Shown here one piece after another: positions 42,873-52,657 of a stretch of 64,000 bases of DNA. Source of the stretch: JAFGJQ01 sp052034525. Lineage in GTDB: Bacteria > Planctomycetota > Phycisphaerae > UBA1845. Below the pieces are notes generated by a model, which ran no database searches, was not told the origin of the DNA, and saw only the letters and a list, made by a program, of their open reading frames with translations. Location of the stretch: NCBI GenBank assembly GCA_052034525.1, contig JBPOIK010000202.1, forward strand, positions 1 through 64,000, in the 5' to 3' direction. A program made the translations under genes and the position numbers. Within the stretch, counting starts at the first letter, position 1; each line of letters starts with the position of its first letter.

Positions 42873-43949
42873 GTGGGGGGCTTTGGCACGGTGCTGACCA
42901 TCGGATCGCTGCAACTGGACGTTCCTTTCATGCAGGCCGCGCTCAGCGGCTACAGCGATCTGCCGATGCGGCGCATGGCTCGCCGTTTCGGGGCACCGTA
43001 CACTCTGAATGAGGTGGTACTCGACAAACTCGTTGTTCAGAAGGGCAAGACGCGCCGGCGCATTCTTCACGTGGAGGCCGATGACCATCCCGTCGGCGGG
43101 CAGCTTATGGGGGCCAACCCGGACGCCTTCGGCCCGGCCGCGGCGGATCTGGTGGCGGCGGGGTTCGACGTGATCGACATCAACTTTGCCTGTCCGGTCA
43201 AGAAGGTGCTGGGTCGGTGCCGCGGCGGGTTTCTGCTGTCGCAGCCGGCGACCGCGCTGGAGATTGTCCGCAGCGTCGTGCGGGCGGTGGCCGGCCGGTG
43301 CCCGGTGACGGTCAAGATGCGTCGAGGCATGGATGACACGCCGGCCAGTGAGCGAGACTTCTTCACGATCCTGGATGGAGCTTTCGCGGAGGGCGTTGCC
43401 GGCATCACGGTGCATGGCCGGACGGTGCGGCAGCGGTACGTCGGGCCGAGCGACTGGTCATTCGTGCGGCGGGTCAAAGAGCATGTGGGGGACCGGGTGG
43501 TCTTGGGCAGCGGGGATTTGTTCAGCGCCGAGCGGTGTCTGCGGATGCTCGCGCAGACCGGAGTGGACGGTGTGACGGTGGCGCGAGGTTGCATCGGCAA
43601 CCCGTGGATTTTTGCGGATTGCCGGGCGCTGTACGCGGGTTTGCCGCTTCCTCCTCCGCCGTCCGTGGTCGAGCAGGGGCGTGTGATCGCGGAGCACTTC
43701 GAGGAGGTGGTCCGGGTTTATGGTGAAAGCCACGGCTGCCGGGTAATGCGGAAGTTCGGCATCAAGTACAGCGCCCACCATCCTCTGGCCCAGTCCGTCC
43801 TCGTCGATTTTGCCGCCGTCAAAACGGTCGAAGCGTTCGGCACAGTGATCCGCCGCTGGTATTCCGCGGATGCGGATTGGCCGGCGGTGGTCCGGCACGA
43901 CCGGCACGGGGAGGACGTGGCGGCTGGGGCGAGCGCGGGTTTGTCATGA
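42873..43949 (+). CDS. dus: tRNA-dihydrouridine synthase
   Basis: 358 residues, started by GTG; a GTG at 42891 is an alternative. FMN-dependent enzyme that reduces uridines to dihydrouridine in the tRNA D-loop. Seen are the TIM-barrel start A-A-L-S-G-Y-S-D-L-P-M-R, G-G-Q-L-M-G-A-N-P, the catalytic Cys in D-I-N-F-A-C-P-V-K-K, K-M-R-R-G in the substrate site, G-I-T-V-H-G-R-T and G-V-T-V-A-R-G-C-I-G-N-P-W-I-F for FMN. The Dus subclass cannot be set. It is 126 bases upstream of the subtilase gene. Confidence 0.9.
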   Translation: MGGFGTVLTIGSLQLDVPFMQAALSGYSDLPMRRMARRFGAPYTLNEVVLDKLVVQKGKTRRRILHVEADDHPVGGQLMGANPDAFGPAAADLVAAGFDVIDINFACPVKKVLGRCRGGFLLSQPATALEIVRSVVRAVAGRCPVTVKMRRGMDDTPASERDFFTILDGAFAEGVAGITVHGRTVRQRYVGPSDWSFVRRVKEHVGDRVVLGSGDLFSAERCLRMLAQTGVDGVTVARGCIGNPWIFADCRALYAGLPLPPPPSVVEQGRVIAEHFEEVVRVYGESHGCRVMRKFGIKYSAHHPLAQSVLVDFAAVKTVEAFGTVIRRWYSADADWPAVVRHDRHGEDVAAGASAGLS

Positions 43950-44075
43950 GGGCGGTTGGGCCGCCGATCGAATGCCGCTACAATTTTCGACGTGGAACAG
44001 GGTTCTGTTTTCCGTCTTTGCCTTCTACCCTGTCGAGCGTTGTGGCTTGGTCATATCCGCAAGGAGGAGTCTGGT

Positions 44076-46949
44076 ATGCGTCCGATCACAATTCTGACGG
44101 CTCTGTTGATGCTTCTGCCCGGCGGCTGCGCGCTGGCCCAAACCACGCAGGCCACCCAACCCTGGACCCAGCTTTCGCTGTCTACGTGCAATGTGGATGC
44201 GTTTCTGAAGGCCCATCCGGACGCGGACGGACGCGGGGTGGTCATTGCGGTGCTCGACACGGGTGTGGACCCCACCATCCCCGGCCTACTGCGGACTTCG
44301 ACCGGCGAGGTGAAGGTTATCGACGTGCAGGACTTCACCGGGCAGGGGGACGTGGAGTTGCAGCGGATCCGGCCGGATGCCGTCACGGGCAAACTGATCT
44401 GGCCCGACGACGAGGGGGTGCCCATCGAGTACACGCCCCCGCCGGCAGCCGGCGCCGAGCCGATCTACTGGTTCGGCATGTTTGATGAGTCGGTGCTCGT
44501 CAACAGCGGCGTCTCGGACGTCAACGACAACGGAAAGACGGATGACCAGTTTCCGATCTGCGTCGTTTCGTATCCCGGCGATGGCGACGACGACGCGGTC
44601 TTCTATATCGACACGAATCTGGACCGCAGTTTTGCCGACGAGAAGCCGGTGAAAAACTACCATCTGCGGTACGATACGTTCACCTTCCATAGAGACAAGC
44701 CCGAACGACAGATCGCGCCCCTCGGGTTCGCCGTGAACATCTTCCTGCGGGAGAAGAAGGCGGTCATCCACTATGACGACGGGGCCCACGGCACGCACGT
44801 GGCCGGCATCGCCGCTGGCTGGCAGATCAACAACCAGCCCGGTTTCAACGGCGTGGCCCCCGGAGCGAAAGTGATCAGCCTCAAAATCGGTCAGAATGCC
44901 ATCGGCGGCATCAGCGTCACCGGCAGCATGCAGAGAGCCTTCGAGTACGCGGCGAAATACTCTCGCGAGCACGGCGTGCCCGTGGTGTGCAACCTGTCCT
45001 ACGGCGTGGGCTCGACACTGGAGGGCCAGTCCGCCATTGACCGCTGTCTGGACGAACTCCTGGAGAAGAATCCGGGCTTGGTCGTCTGTTCGTCGGCGGG
45101 CAATGAGGGTCCGGGGCTGTCCTCTGTCGGAACGCCCTCTGCGGCGTCCCTCATTTCGGTGGCGGCCCTGATGCCGGCAGATTCGGGTCGCGACGTGATG
45201 GGCTGGTCGCTGGACGGCCCGGTGGTGGCCACCTTCAGCTCGCGCGGCGGCGAGCTGGCCAAGCCGGACCTCGGCACGCCCGGCTTCGCCACCTCCACCG
45301 TGCCCCGATGGGTGAATAGAGGCGATTTCTGGCAGGGCACCAGCATGGCTTCGCCGTACGCCGCCGGCTTGGCGGCGATGCTGATCTGCCACGCCCGCGA
45401 GGGGAACGCCAATGCCGTGGTACGGGCTTGCGATGTGAAGCGGGCCCTGTGTCTGGGTGCCCGGCCGGTGGCGGGCGCCACGCCGCTGGACGTGGGATAC
45501 GGCGTGCCGGACGTGGTCGAAGCGGCGGTTGTTCTCCGTGAGTTGGTCCAGGCCGCCGGGCGGGATCCGCTGCAGGGCTGCCGCATTTCCACGGCCTGTC
45601 CGCACGGTCCGGGCGGAAAGGCCCCGGCGGCCTACTGGCGCAGCCCGTACTTCCCGACGGAGCAGCCGCAGACGTTTGAGATTGAGCCGGTGTTCATGCC
45701 GGGCACGGATCAGGCCGTCCGCACGGACTTCACCCGTCGCTTTGAGCTTGTGAATTCCTGCGATTGGTGTGGAACGCCGCAGCAGCACATTTACCTTCGC
45801 AGCGATCAGTCGGCCCGGGTGCAGGTGGAGTATCAGCCGGCGAAGCTGCGCGAGCCCGGCGCGTATACCGGGTACGTGTCGGCGATGCACGAGGGGCGAG
45901 AGGTGTTTCGCCTGCTGAATACCGTGATCGTGCCGTACCGCGTCTCGGCCGAATCGAACTACACGTTGCGGCTGGAGGATCGGCAGGTCCACGGGTGGAT
46001 GCCGGATCGGGTGTTCGTCTCCGTGCCGCCGGGGGCGAGCGCGATGTCCATGAAGCTGACCGCGCCGGCGGACCAGCGCTCGACGGCCCATCTGATGTAC
46101 CTGTTCGACCCGGAGGGCTGGCGGCGCCGAAACCGGGAAATGCGGCTGAACACGGATGAGGGACGGCGGGAGGCGGTCTGGACGGTGTCGCAAGACCTGT
46201 CGCCCGGCGTCTGGGAGCTGTGCGTGCTCAACAGCCGACCCGACCGCGCATCGCCGTACAACCTGGAGGTCCGGTTCTTCGGATTGCACGCGGACCCGGC
46301 CGAGATCACGTCGTGGTCCGGGCAGAAACCCGGCACGCCGCCGTCCGGCGAGGTGACGATGACGAACCTGTTCGACACGTACGTGCCCGCCACCGCGACA
46401 GGCCAGATCGAGGGTTTCCGTAAGGAACGCGAGGAAGAGTTCACCGGTTACAGCGATACCGTCGAGCAGAGCATCACGCTGGATCCGAGTTTCCGGGCGG
46501 TGCGTCTGAAACTGGAGCTCAGTCCGGAGGACTACGCGGAGGTGACGGACATCGGGGTGCTCGTGCTGGATTCCGATGGCGAGGCGATCCTCGACGGGGC
46601 GTTTGAGGAGAATACCTACGAAGCCACCGTACCGAACCCCTCGCCGGGCGCGGAGAAAACCTCCTTGACGCTCCAGATTACGGGTGGGTTCGCCGTGGAG
46701 GACGACGCACGGAAGACGCCCATTACCGTGAAGGTGGATCTGCTGCTGGCGGCTCCGATCGGCCTGTCGGTCAAACGAGGCGGCGGCGCGGTGACGGAGT
46801 TCGTGCCCGGCGTGCCGACGAAGCTGAGCTTCGCGTGTGAACGCCTTTTGCCGGCCACGCCGCCCGGCACCCATCCGGTGGGCTATCTGGAGTTCCGCGA
46901 GCGGGGCAGCAACGTGCCGCTCGGCCGCGTCCCGATGGAGATTGACTGA
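44076..46949 (+). CDS. Secreted subtilase resembling tripeptidyl-peptidase II
   Basis: 957 residues. AAGGAGGA precedes the ATG at 44076, followed by a signal peptide (T-A-L-L-M-L-L-P-G-G-C-A-L-A). The S8 triad is Asp61 (A-V-L-D-T-G-V-D), His238 (G-A-H-G-T-H-V-A-G) and Ser423 (G-T-S-M-A-S-P). The 177-residue gap between Asp and His is much longer than in subtilisin and matches the long insert of tripeptidyl-peptidase II, as does the large C-terminal beta-rich region. The signal peptide makes this an exported relative. Unlike the subtilase at 2951, it has no D-C-N repeats or dockerin. Confidence 0.88.
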   Translation: MRPITILTALLMLLPGGCALAQTTQATQPWTQLSLSTCNVDAFLKAHPDADGRGVVIAVLDTGVDPTIPGLLRTSTGEVKVIDVQDFTGQGDVELQRIRPDAVTGKLIWPDDEGVPIEYTPPPAAGAEPIYWFGMFDESVLVNSGVSDVNDNGKTDDQFPICVVSYPGDGDDDAVFYIDTNLDRSFADEKPVKNYHLRYDTFTFHRDKPERQIAPLGFAVNIFLREKKAVIHYDDGAHGTHVAGIAAGWQINNQPGFNGVAPGAKVISLKIGQNAIGGISVTGSMQRAFEYAAKYSREHGVPVVCNLSYGVGSTLEGQSAIDRCLDELLEKNPGLVVCSSAGNEGPGLSSVGTPSAASLISVAALMPADSGRDVMGWSLDGPVVATFSSRGGELAKPDLGTPGFATSTVPRWVNRGDFWQGTSMASPYAAGLAAMLICHAREGNANAVVRACDVKRALCLGARPVAGATPLDVGYGVPDVVEAAVVLRELVQAAGRDPLQGCRISTACPHGPGGKAPAAYWRSPYFPTEQPQTFEIEPVFMPGTDQAVRTDFTRRFELVNSCDWCGTPQQHIYLRSDQSARVQVEYQPAKLREPGAYTGYVSAMHEGREVFRLLNTVIVPYRVSAESNYTLRLEDRQVHGWMPDRVFVSVPPGASAMSMKLTAPADQRSTAHLMYLFDPEGWRRRNREMRLNTDEGRREAVWTVSQDLSPGVWELCVLNSRPDRASPYNLEVRFFGLHADPAEITSWSGQKPGTPPSGEVTMTNLFDTYVPATATGQIEGFRKEREEEFTGYSDTVEQSITLDPSFRAVRLKLELSPEDYAEVTDIGVLVLDSDGEAILDGAFEENTYEATVPNPSPGAEKTSLTLQITGGFAVEDDARKTPITVKVDLLLAAPIGLSVKRGGGAVTEFVPGVPTKLSFACERLLPATPPGTHPVGYLEFRERGSNVPLGRVPMEID

Positions 46950-47018
46950 CGCCGCCCGGTGGCGAAGCGATTTGTGTTGTGGGGCCAGCCTCGGCCTGAG
47001 ATCCGGCTTTCCAGCCGA

Positions 47019-48680
47019 TCAGGACGTGGAACCGGTTGCCGTTTCCGCGGCGTCCGCGCGGCACAACTCGTCCCAGGCGCGGTCGTTGAAGATGCAGCCG
47101 GGATCGCCGGCGTTGACGTGGCCGAAATAGCCGTCCGCCCGGGCCCGACATCCGCCACAGTAGTATTTGAATTCGCACACCTCGCAGTGATGGGTGCGCT
47201 GGTTCCGGTCGTTGAGCACCTCGTAGAAGTCGTTGCGCCGGAAGATGTCGACAAACGGCCGGTTCCGTACGTTGCCCAACACGCGGTGCGGCATATAGAC
47301 GCAAGGAGTGATGGTGCCGTCCGGCTCGATGCAGACGTAGCACCGCCCGGCCCCGCACCCGCCGAGATACTTGGCGACCACCCGTGCCTTTTCGCCTCCG
47401 CCTCCGCCCAGGTGGGAGCAGGAGGTGAGCCCGTCGATTGGGGCACAGGCCAGCGATACCCGCCCAAGCTGCGGCGCCGTGCTCATCACGCTGATCCGCC
47501 CGGACTGCATCGTTTCGTTCAGGAGCCGAAGCAGCCGCTCCCGCTGGGACGGCGTGAGGTCCGAATCCGTCATCTTCAGACCCCGGCCAACCGGGATGAA
47601 ATTGAAGTGCGCAAAACACGACGCGCCGAGTTCCACCGCAAAGTCGATCATCCGCTCGACTTCGTCATAATTGCCCTGATGCACGCACATGGCGATGCCC
47701 AGCCGCAGGCCGTCCTGGGCCACCACGTTCTTCATGCCCTGCACCGTCCGGTCCCAGATGCCCGACTGGCCTCGGAAAGCGTCGTGCTTCCGCGGGTCCA
47801 CGGAGTCCAGCGAAACCTCGATGTATTTGCACTGGGCGTCGGCCAGCTTGCGGCAGAACTCCGGCGTCAGCGTGGTGCCGTTGGTCGCCATCGACGTGTG
47901 AATGCCCAGGTCGCGACAGCGGGTGAGCACGGGCAGCAGGTCTTTGCTGATCGTCGGCTCGCCGCCGGCGAAGGAGACCATGGGGACGTAGGCCCGGCCG
48001 AGCTGGTCGATGACGTGAAGTTTCTCGGCAAGCGTGAGCTCGCGCGCGTGGTGCTCGGCGCCGGCGTCCTGGTAGCAGTGTTGGCAGCGGAGATTGCAGC
48101 GGTTTGTGAAGTTCCAGATTACGATCAGCGGCACGCTGAACCGCTGCGGAAGGCAGAGCCCGAACTCCGCGACGCTGCGGGCCGTGGCCACGAAACCGCG
48201 CAGCGTGCTGCGGTGCCCGGCGATGCGCTGCCGGAAGGTCTCGTCCGACACCCCGCCTTTGATTCTGCGGATGAACCGGTGCAGCGGCCAGTACTTGATC
48301 CGGTGCCAGAGCGGGGCGTTCGGATTCGCGTATGATTCGACGATCTGTTCGAACACGGTTTTGCCGCCGCGGCGGTCCTTGGAGATGTGCCGCAGGAGGC
48401 GGCGCATCCACCACGTGCCGAGGTAGTCCTCCAGCGGGTGGTGATAGTCCAGATGGACGTGGCTGCCGCCGGAACCGGGGTCGGCCCGGCCCGCGAGTCG
48501 GGCCCGCTCGATCCGGGCCTGCCGGGCATATTGCCGGGAGGAAAGGCGTCCGTCGTCCGGGCGGTCGGACGATTTGTCCGGGTTGTCCGAGACGGCGCCC
48601 CGGTGCGCGTACCGCTTGCCCAGCTCATTGGCCGTCGAGTGAACAGGCGTCTCGGTCCGGCTGTCGTACGGGTCTTTCAT
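47019..48680 (-). CDS. Radical SAM/SPASM-domain protein
   Basis: 553 residues. A 180-residue N-terminal extension with no known domain precedes the radical-SAM core. The cluster motif is Cys195, Cys199, Cys202 (N-R-C-N-L-R-C-Q-H-C-Y), followed by F-A-G-G-E-P-T and T-N-G-T-T-L. The C-terminal SPASM region has many cysteines (G-C-G-A-G-R-C-Y-V-C; C-E-V-C-E-F-K-Y-Y-C-G-G-C-R), able to bind two more Fe-S clusters. Such proteins modify peptides, cofactors or other small molecules. No precursor peptide gene is seen nearby. It is 39 bases after another radical-SAM gene, suggesting a shared pathway. Confidence 0.85.
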   Translation of the reverse strand: MKDPYDSRTETPVHSTANELGKRYAHRGAVSDNPDKSSDRPDDGRLSSRQYARQARIERARLAGRADPGSGGSHVHLDYHHPLEDYLGTWWMRRLLRHISKDRRGGKTVFEQIVESYANPNAPLWHRIKYWPLHRFIRRIKGGVSDETFRQRIAGHRSTLRGFVATARSVAEFGLCLPQRFSVPLIVIWNFTNRCNLRCQHCYQDAGAEHHARELTLAEKLHVIDQLGRAYVPMVSFAGGEPTISKDLLPVLTRCRDLGIHTSMATNGTTLTPEFCRKLADAQCKYIEVSLDSVDPRKHDAFRGQSGIWDRTVQGMKNVVAQDGLRLGIAMCVHQGNYDEVERMIDFAVELGASCFAHFNFIPVGRGLKMTDSDLTPSQRERLLRLLNETMQSGRISVMSTAPQLGRVSLACAPIDGLTSCSHLGGGGGEKARVVAKYLGGCGAGRCYVCIEPDGTITPCVYMPHRVLGNVRNRPFVDIFRRNDFYEVLNDRNQRTHHCEVCEFKYYCGGCRARADGYFGHVNAGDPGCIFNDRAWDELCRADAAETATGSTS

Positions 48681-48719
48681 GCGGTTGTCACCTGCGCTTC
48701 CGATGCGTCCCGAACCGCC

Positions 48720-50744
48720 TCACGAAGCGGTTCCGTCCGGGTTCGCGTCGTCCAATCGTCCGTATCGCCCGGCCCAGGGCATCATGGCGTCCGGGTGAGG
48801 GGTCGGGCGAAGCGGAACGTGCGGATGGTCGTGCCGCCACTGATCCCGATCCACGGAGTACATCTGCTCGATGAAAGGCCGGTAGGTCGGCCCGCCGTTG
48901 ATGGTGCAGAAGGGGTAAAACCCGTCCGGCGTGGAATACTGAATCACGCACCGTTTGACCCGTTCGGTGTCATAGTTGTAACGGTCCATGAAGTGCATGC
49001 CGGCCGCCATCAGCGTCTTGTAGGATTTTTTCTCGCCCTCGCCGCGGCCCTTGCTCTTGTTGGTCAGCCCTTGCAACGCGCGGATGAACGTGAAGGGCGA
49101 GATCCGCCGGTCGTACCGGCGCCATCGGTAGTTCTTGATGAAGAGCCAGGCGATGCGGGCCAAGTCCGGCCGGTTGGCCAGCGGTCGTCGCGACTCAATG
49201 CGATGGGCGAGGTTGTTGAAGTCGTCCATCAGGCGGAAGAAGTCGAACAGAGCGGGGATGGGGATGGCTTCCCGCTCCGGCGTCACAAACAGGTATGTTC
49301 CGAACGCGCAATCGCTGTGACAACTGGCCCGGATTTTCGGCTTGCCGTCGAGCAACTGCATGACCCGCGACAGCGGCGAAACCGAGCCCAGCGGCAGAAA
49401 GTCGCGGTCAATGTCGGCGCCCGGGATGGCCCGGCACAAGTCGTGGGCCAGATCGCCCAGGGTGTACCGCTGGGCCTCCCGCTCCCGCGTGCTGATCCGA
49501 CCGGTGAACGCCACCGGCTGATACGCGATGGCGCTGACCGCCTCGACGTTCCGCACGGCGAAGTCGAGGATGTCGCCCACCTGGTCGTTGTTCACGCCGT
49601 TGATGATGGTGGGCACCAGGCAGATTTTCATGCCCGTGGTCTTGCAGTTCTCGACACAGGCCAGCTTCTGGTCCCACAGATCCGCCCGGCGCAAGGAGCG
49701 GTAGATTTCCGGATTGGTGCCGTCGAATTGCAGGTACAGCGTGTGCAGCCCGGCCTCTGCCGACCGTCGGGCGAATTCCGCGTTGGCGTGGGTGATCCCG
49801 TTGGTGGCGATCTGGATGTGGGTGAACCCCATCTCCCGCGCCTTGGCCACGATCCGGTGAAACTCCGGATGGATTGTCGGCTCGCCGCCGGTGAACTGGA
49901 TGGCCGTCGGGGGGTAGGGCCTCTGTTCGCGGAGGGCCTGCATCATCTCCACGACCATTTCGTATGTCGGCTCCGCCACCCGGCCGGAGGCGTTGGCATT
50001 GGCGAAGCACACCGGGCAGCTCAGGTTGCAGCGGTTGGACAGGTCGATCTGGGCCAGGCACGAGGTGGAAAGATGCTGGCTGCACAGTCCGCAGTCACTG
50101 GGGCAATGCCGTCCTCCGCGCACCTGCGGCCGTTCCACGCCGCGCTCATCCTGGAAGACGTGGCGGGCGGCCCGCAGATACAATCGGGCGTCGGTGTAGA
50201 CCTTGTCGCGCACGTAGCCGTGCTCGGGGCACGTTTTCTCGATGTAAACGTTGTTATCCTGCTCGAAATACCGCCCGAGAATGATGCACGAACACTCGGG
50301 GCAGAGCGTCTCGACGGTTCGGGGCAGCGTGCGAAGGACGGGCCGGATTCGACCGCCGGTGTGCGTTTCCTTCGGCTGGCGCGGATGGGCCTCCGGCTGA
50401 CGGGCACAGAAAAGAATGTCTTCGTGCCACTGGCGGTGCGTCCCGCAGGTCGGGCAGTCGTACTCCAGATACACGTTGTCCTCGCCCGACTCGTAGACGA
50501 ACCGGGACGGCACCAGCCGGCCGCAGCGGCTGCATGTGGACTGGCACGCCCAGGGCAGGCCCTGGTCGACGGGGTGATGTTGCCGCAGGGAGAGCTTGTA
50601 TTGCTCCAACGGCGTACAGGGGGCCGCGTCATTCAGGGGTGTTCGCTGAATGCACTGGATTGGCCGGACCGGCCGCCCGGAGTGTTGTTTTCCGCTCGCT
50701 CGGGCCTCCGCCGGGGCGCCGATCGCCATACCGCCGTCTTTCAT
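48720..50744 (-). CDS. COG1964/Tes-like radical SAM protein
   Basis: 674 residues. The ATG at 50744 has GGGAG six bases upstream; an ATG at 50750 touches the GGGAG. Zinc-ribbon-like Cys pairs come first (C-S-R-C-G; C-P-T-C-G; C-P-E-C-S; C-P-E-H-G), then a Cys-rich H-C-P-S-D-C-G-L-C, then the radical-SAM motif Cys239-x3-Cys243-x2-Cys246 in N-R-C-N-L-S-C-P-V-C-F-A-N-A-N. This is the pattern of MJ0619/Tes-type proteins, whose members methylate pterins or couple lipid chains (tetraether synthesis). The C-terminal 300 residues are less recognisable. Followed by the SPASM gene after 39 bases. Confidence 0.85.
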   Translation of the reverse strand: MKDGGMAIGAPAEARASGKQHSGRPVRPIQCIQRTPLNDAAPCTPLEQYKLSLRQHHPVDQGLPWACQSTCSRCGRLVPSRFVYESGEDNVYLEYDCPTCGTHRQWHEDILFCARQPEAHPRQPKETHTGGRIRPVLRTLPRTVETLCPECSCIILGRYFEQDNNVYIEKTCPEHGYVRDKVYTDARLYLRAARHVFQDERGVERPQVRGGRHCPSDCGLCSQHLSTSCLAQIDLSNRCNLSCPVCFANANASGRVAEPTYEMVVEMMQALREQRPYPPTAIQFTGGEPTIHPEFHRIVAKAREMGFTHIQIATNGITHANAEFARRSAEAGLHTLYLQFDGTNPEIYRSLRRADLWDQKLACVENCKTTGMKICLVPTIINGVNNDQVGDILDFAVRNVEAVSAIAYQPVAFTGRISTREREAQRYTLGDLAHDLCRAIPGADIDRDFLPLGSVSPLSRVMQLLDGKPKIRASCHSDCAFGTYLFVTPEREAIPIPALFDFFRLMDDFNNLAHRIESRRPLANRPDLARIAWLFIKNYRWRRYDRRISPFTFIRALQGLTNKSKGRGEGEKKSYKTLMAAGMHFMDRYNYDTERVKRCVIQYSTPDGFYPFCTINGGPTYRPFIEQMYSVDRDQWRHDHPHVPLRPTPHPDAMMPWAGRYGRLDDANPDGTAS

Positions 50745-50951
50745 GCACATCTCCCAGGGGATCCTGATGACCGCGCCACAGTGTCCGGGCTTGCGCCCGA
50801 TGGGGCGGATTGTACTGCAGCTCGCGGCCTGACCCAAGCGTTTTTTTGTGCGCGGCCATGTCCCGACTTGGCGCGCGGGTTCGACGATGTCCCCGTCGGC
50901 GAGTACAATCTCCCTTGGAGAGGGACACGTGTCGAGTCCCGGGGTTAGATC

Positions 50952-52061
50952 ATGTCCATGCGCACACTGAAGCAGGTGCTGGAGGAAAACACGATGCCCT
51001 CGGCGCCGGAACTCGTCGAGGTGCTGCCGGAGGGGGTTGTGCGCTGCATGGCCTGTGCTCATCGATGCCGGATTCCCGTTGATCGGGCCGGTGTGTGCCG
51101 CGTCCGATTCAATCGGGGCGGTGAGCTGCGCGTGCCGGCGGGGTACGTTTCGGGCCTTCAGATCGACCCGATCGAAAAAAAACCGTTCTATCACGCGTTT
51201 CCCGGGCGCGACGCCCTTTCGTTCGGGATGCTCGGCTGCAACCTGCACTGCGGCTTCTGCCAGAACTGGGTCACCAGCCAGGCGCTGCGGGATGAGGGGG
51301 CGCGGAGCCGGGTGTCGCGATGTGAGCCCCGGGAGCTGGTGGATCTGGCGACGGCCAACAGGGTGCCCGTGATCGTCAGCACGTATAACGAGCCGCTGAT
51401 CACCGCGGACTGGGCGGTGCAGGTGTTTGCCCCCGCGCGCGAACGGGGCATCCGCGGCGGCTTCGTCAGCAACGGCTACGCGACGCCCGAGGTGCTGGCC
51501 TACCTTCGGCCTTTCGTCGACCTGTACAAGGTGGATCTCAAGACCTTTGACGACCGGCAGTATCGCAAGCTGGGTGGCGTGCTCCGTAACGTGCTGGACT
51601 CCATCGTGCGGCTCAAGGAGCTGGGATTCTGGGTGGAGATCGTCACGCTGATCGTCCCGGCCTTCAATGACTCCGACGACGAATTGCGCCGGCTGGCCGG
51701 CTTCATCGCCGGGGTATCCACGGATATTCCCTGGCATGTCACCGCATTTCATCCGGATTACAAGATGACCGGTCCGTCCCGCACTCCGACATCCACGTTG
51801 ATCCGGGCGTACGACATCGGTCGCGCCGCCGGCCTGCGGTTTGTGTACGCGGGGAACCTGCCCGGCGGCGTGGGGGATCGCGAACACACCCGCTGCCCGG
51901 GCTGCGGCGCCACACTCATCCGTCGGCGCGGCTTTTTCGTCGAGGAGAACCGCATGGCGGGGTCCGCGTGTCCGGACTGTGGCGAACCGGTTGCGGGCGT
52001 GTGGGAGGCCGACCCGCCGCGAAGTTCCGTGGGCGACGGATGGCCCCGGGCGGTCCGGTGA
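50952..52061 (+). CDS. amrS: AmmeMemoRadiSam-system radical SAM enzyme (AmrS-like)
   Basis: 369 residues, cytoplasmic. It contains C-M-A-C-A-H-R-C-R-I near residue 32, the radical-SAM triad in C-N-L-H-C-G-F-C-Q-N-W, and Y-N-E-P-L and F-V-S-N-G-Y-A-T motifs of the pyruvate-formate-lyase-activase-like group. A C-terminal double zinc ribbon (C-P-G-C-G; C-P-D-C-G-E) is attached. AmrS normally works with AmrB and AmrA, which are not nearby. It is divergent from the two radical-SAM genes upstream across a 207-base gap. Confidence 0.87.
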   Translation: MSMRTLKQVLEENTMPSAPELVEVLPEGVVRCMACAHRCRIPVDRAGVCRVRFNRGGELRVPAGYVSGLQIDPIEKKPFYHAFPGRDALSFGMLGCNLHCGFCQNWVTSQALRDEGARSRVSRCEPRELVDLATANRVPVIVSTYNEPLITADWAVQVFAPARERGIRGGFVSNGYATPEVLAYLRPFVDLYKVDLKTFDDRQYRKLGGVLRNVLDSIVRLKELGFWVEIVTLIVPAFNDSDDELRRLAGFIAGVSTDIPWHVTAFHPDYKMTGPSRTPTSTLIRAYDIGRAAGLRFVYAGNLPGGVGDREHTRCPGCGATLIRRRGFFVEENRMAGSACPDCGEPVAGVWEADPPRSSVGDGWPRAVR

Positions 52062-52131
52062 GCGTGTTGGGTCACCCTTGACCGGCGTGACGGTCGGTCG
52101 CATACTTGCCCTGTCGCGGAGTGGGGCGCGC

Positions 52132-52632
52132 ATGGATTTTCGCTCGATCAACGTGTTGATTCTCGATGCCGACGGCGTGTTGACCGACGGTCGGCTTCGT
52201 TTCGGCTCTGAGGGCGAAGAGGGAAAAACGTTCCACGCGCGGGACGGGTGCGCCATCCGACTCTGGCAGCGGGCCGGGCACCGGACGGCCATTCTGTCGG
52301 GACGACGGCACCCGGCCGTGGATCGGCGGGCGACGGAGCTGGGCATCGCATGCGTCAGGCAGGGCGAGCGGGCGAAGGACGAGGGCTACCGGGCCGTTTG
52401 TGAATTGCTCGGCGCCTCGGATGCCCAGGTCTGTTATGTCGGGGACGATCTGCCCGACTTGGCCCCCATGTCACGCTGCGCGTTTCCGGTGGCCGTTGCG
52501 AACGCGGCGCCCGCGGTCAAAATGGCCGCCCGATACGTGACGGATTGTCCCGGGGGTGGCGGGGCGGTGGCGGAAGTCATTGAGCTGGTGCTGCGCAAGC
52601 AGCACCGCTGGTCACGGAAACTCTGGGAGTAG
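52132..52632 (+). CDS. kdsC: KDO 8-phosphate phosphatase (KdsC-like HAD hydrolase)
   Basis: 166 residues; the ATG at 52132 aligns with the KdsC start. It removes phosphate from 3-deoxy-D-manno-octulosonate 8-phosphate in lipopolysaccharide inner-core synthesis. HAD motif I is L-I-L-D-A-D-G-V-L-T-D-G, motif II S-G-R, and motif III/IV V-G-D-D-L-P-D-L. No cap domain is present, as in KdsC. The next gene resembles LptC/OstA; kdsC-lptC-lptA is a known synteny in proteobacteria, supporting the assignment. Other small C0-type HAD phosphatases are the main alternative. Confidence 0.85.
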   Translation: MDFRSINVLILDADGVLTDGRLRFGSEGEEGKTFHARDGCAIRLWQRAGHRTAILSGRRHPAVDRRATELGIACVRQGERAKDEGYRAVCELLGASDAQVCYVGDDLPDLAPMSRCAFPVAVANAAPAVKMAARYVTDCPGGGGAVAEVIELVLRKQHRWSRKLWE

Positions 52633-52657
52633 GCGGTCGGCAACGGCCGGCGATTCC

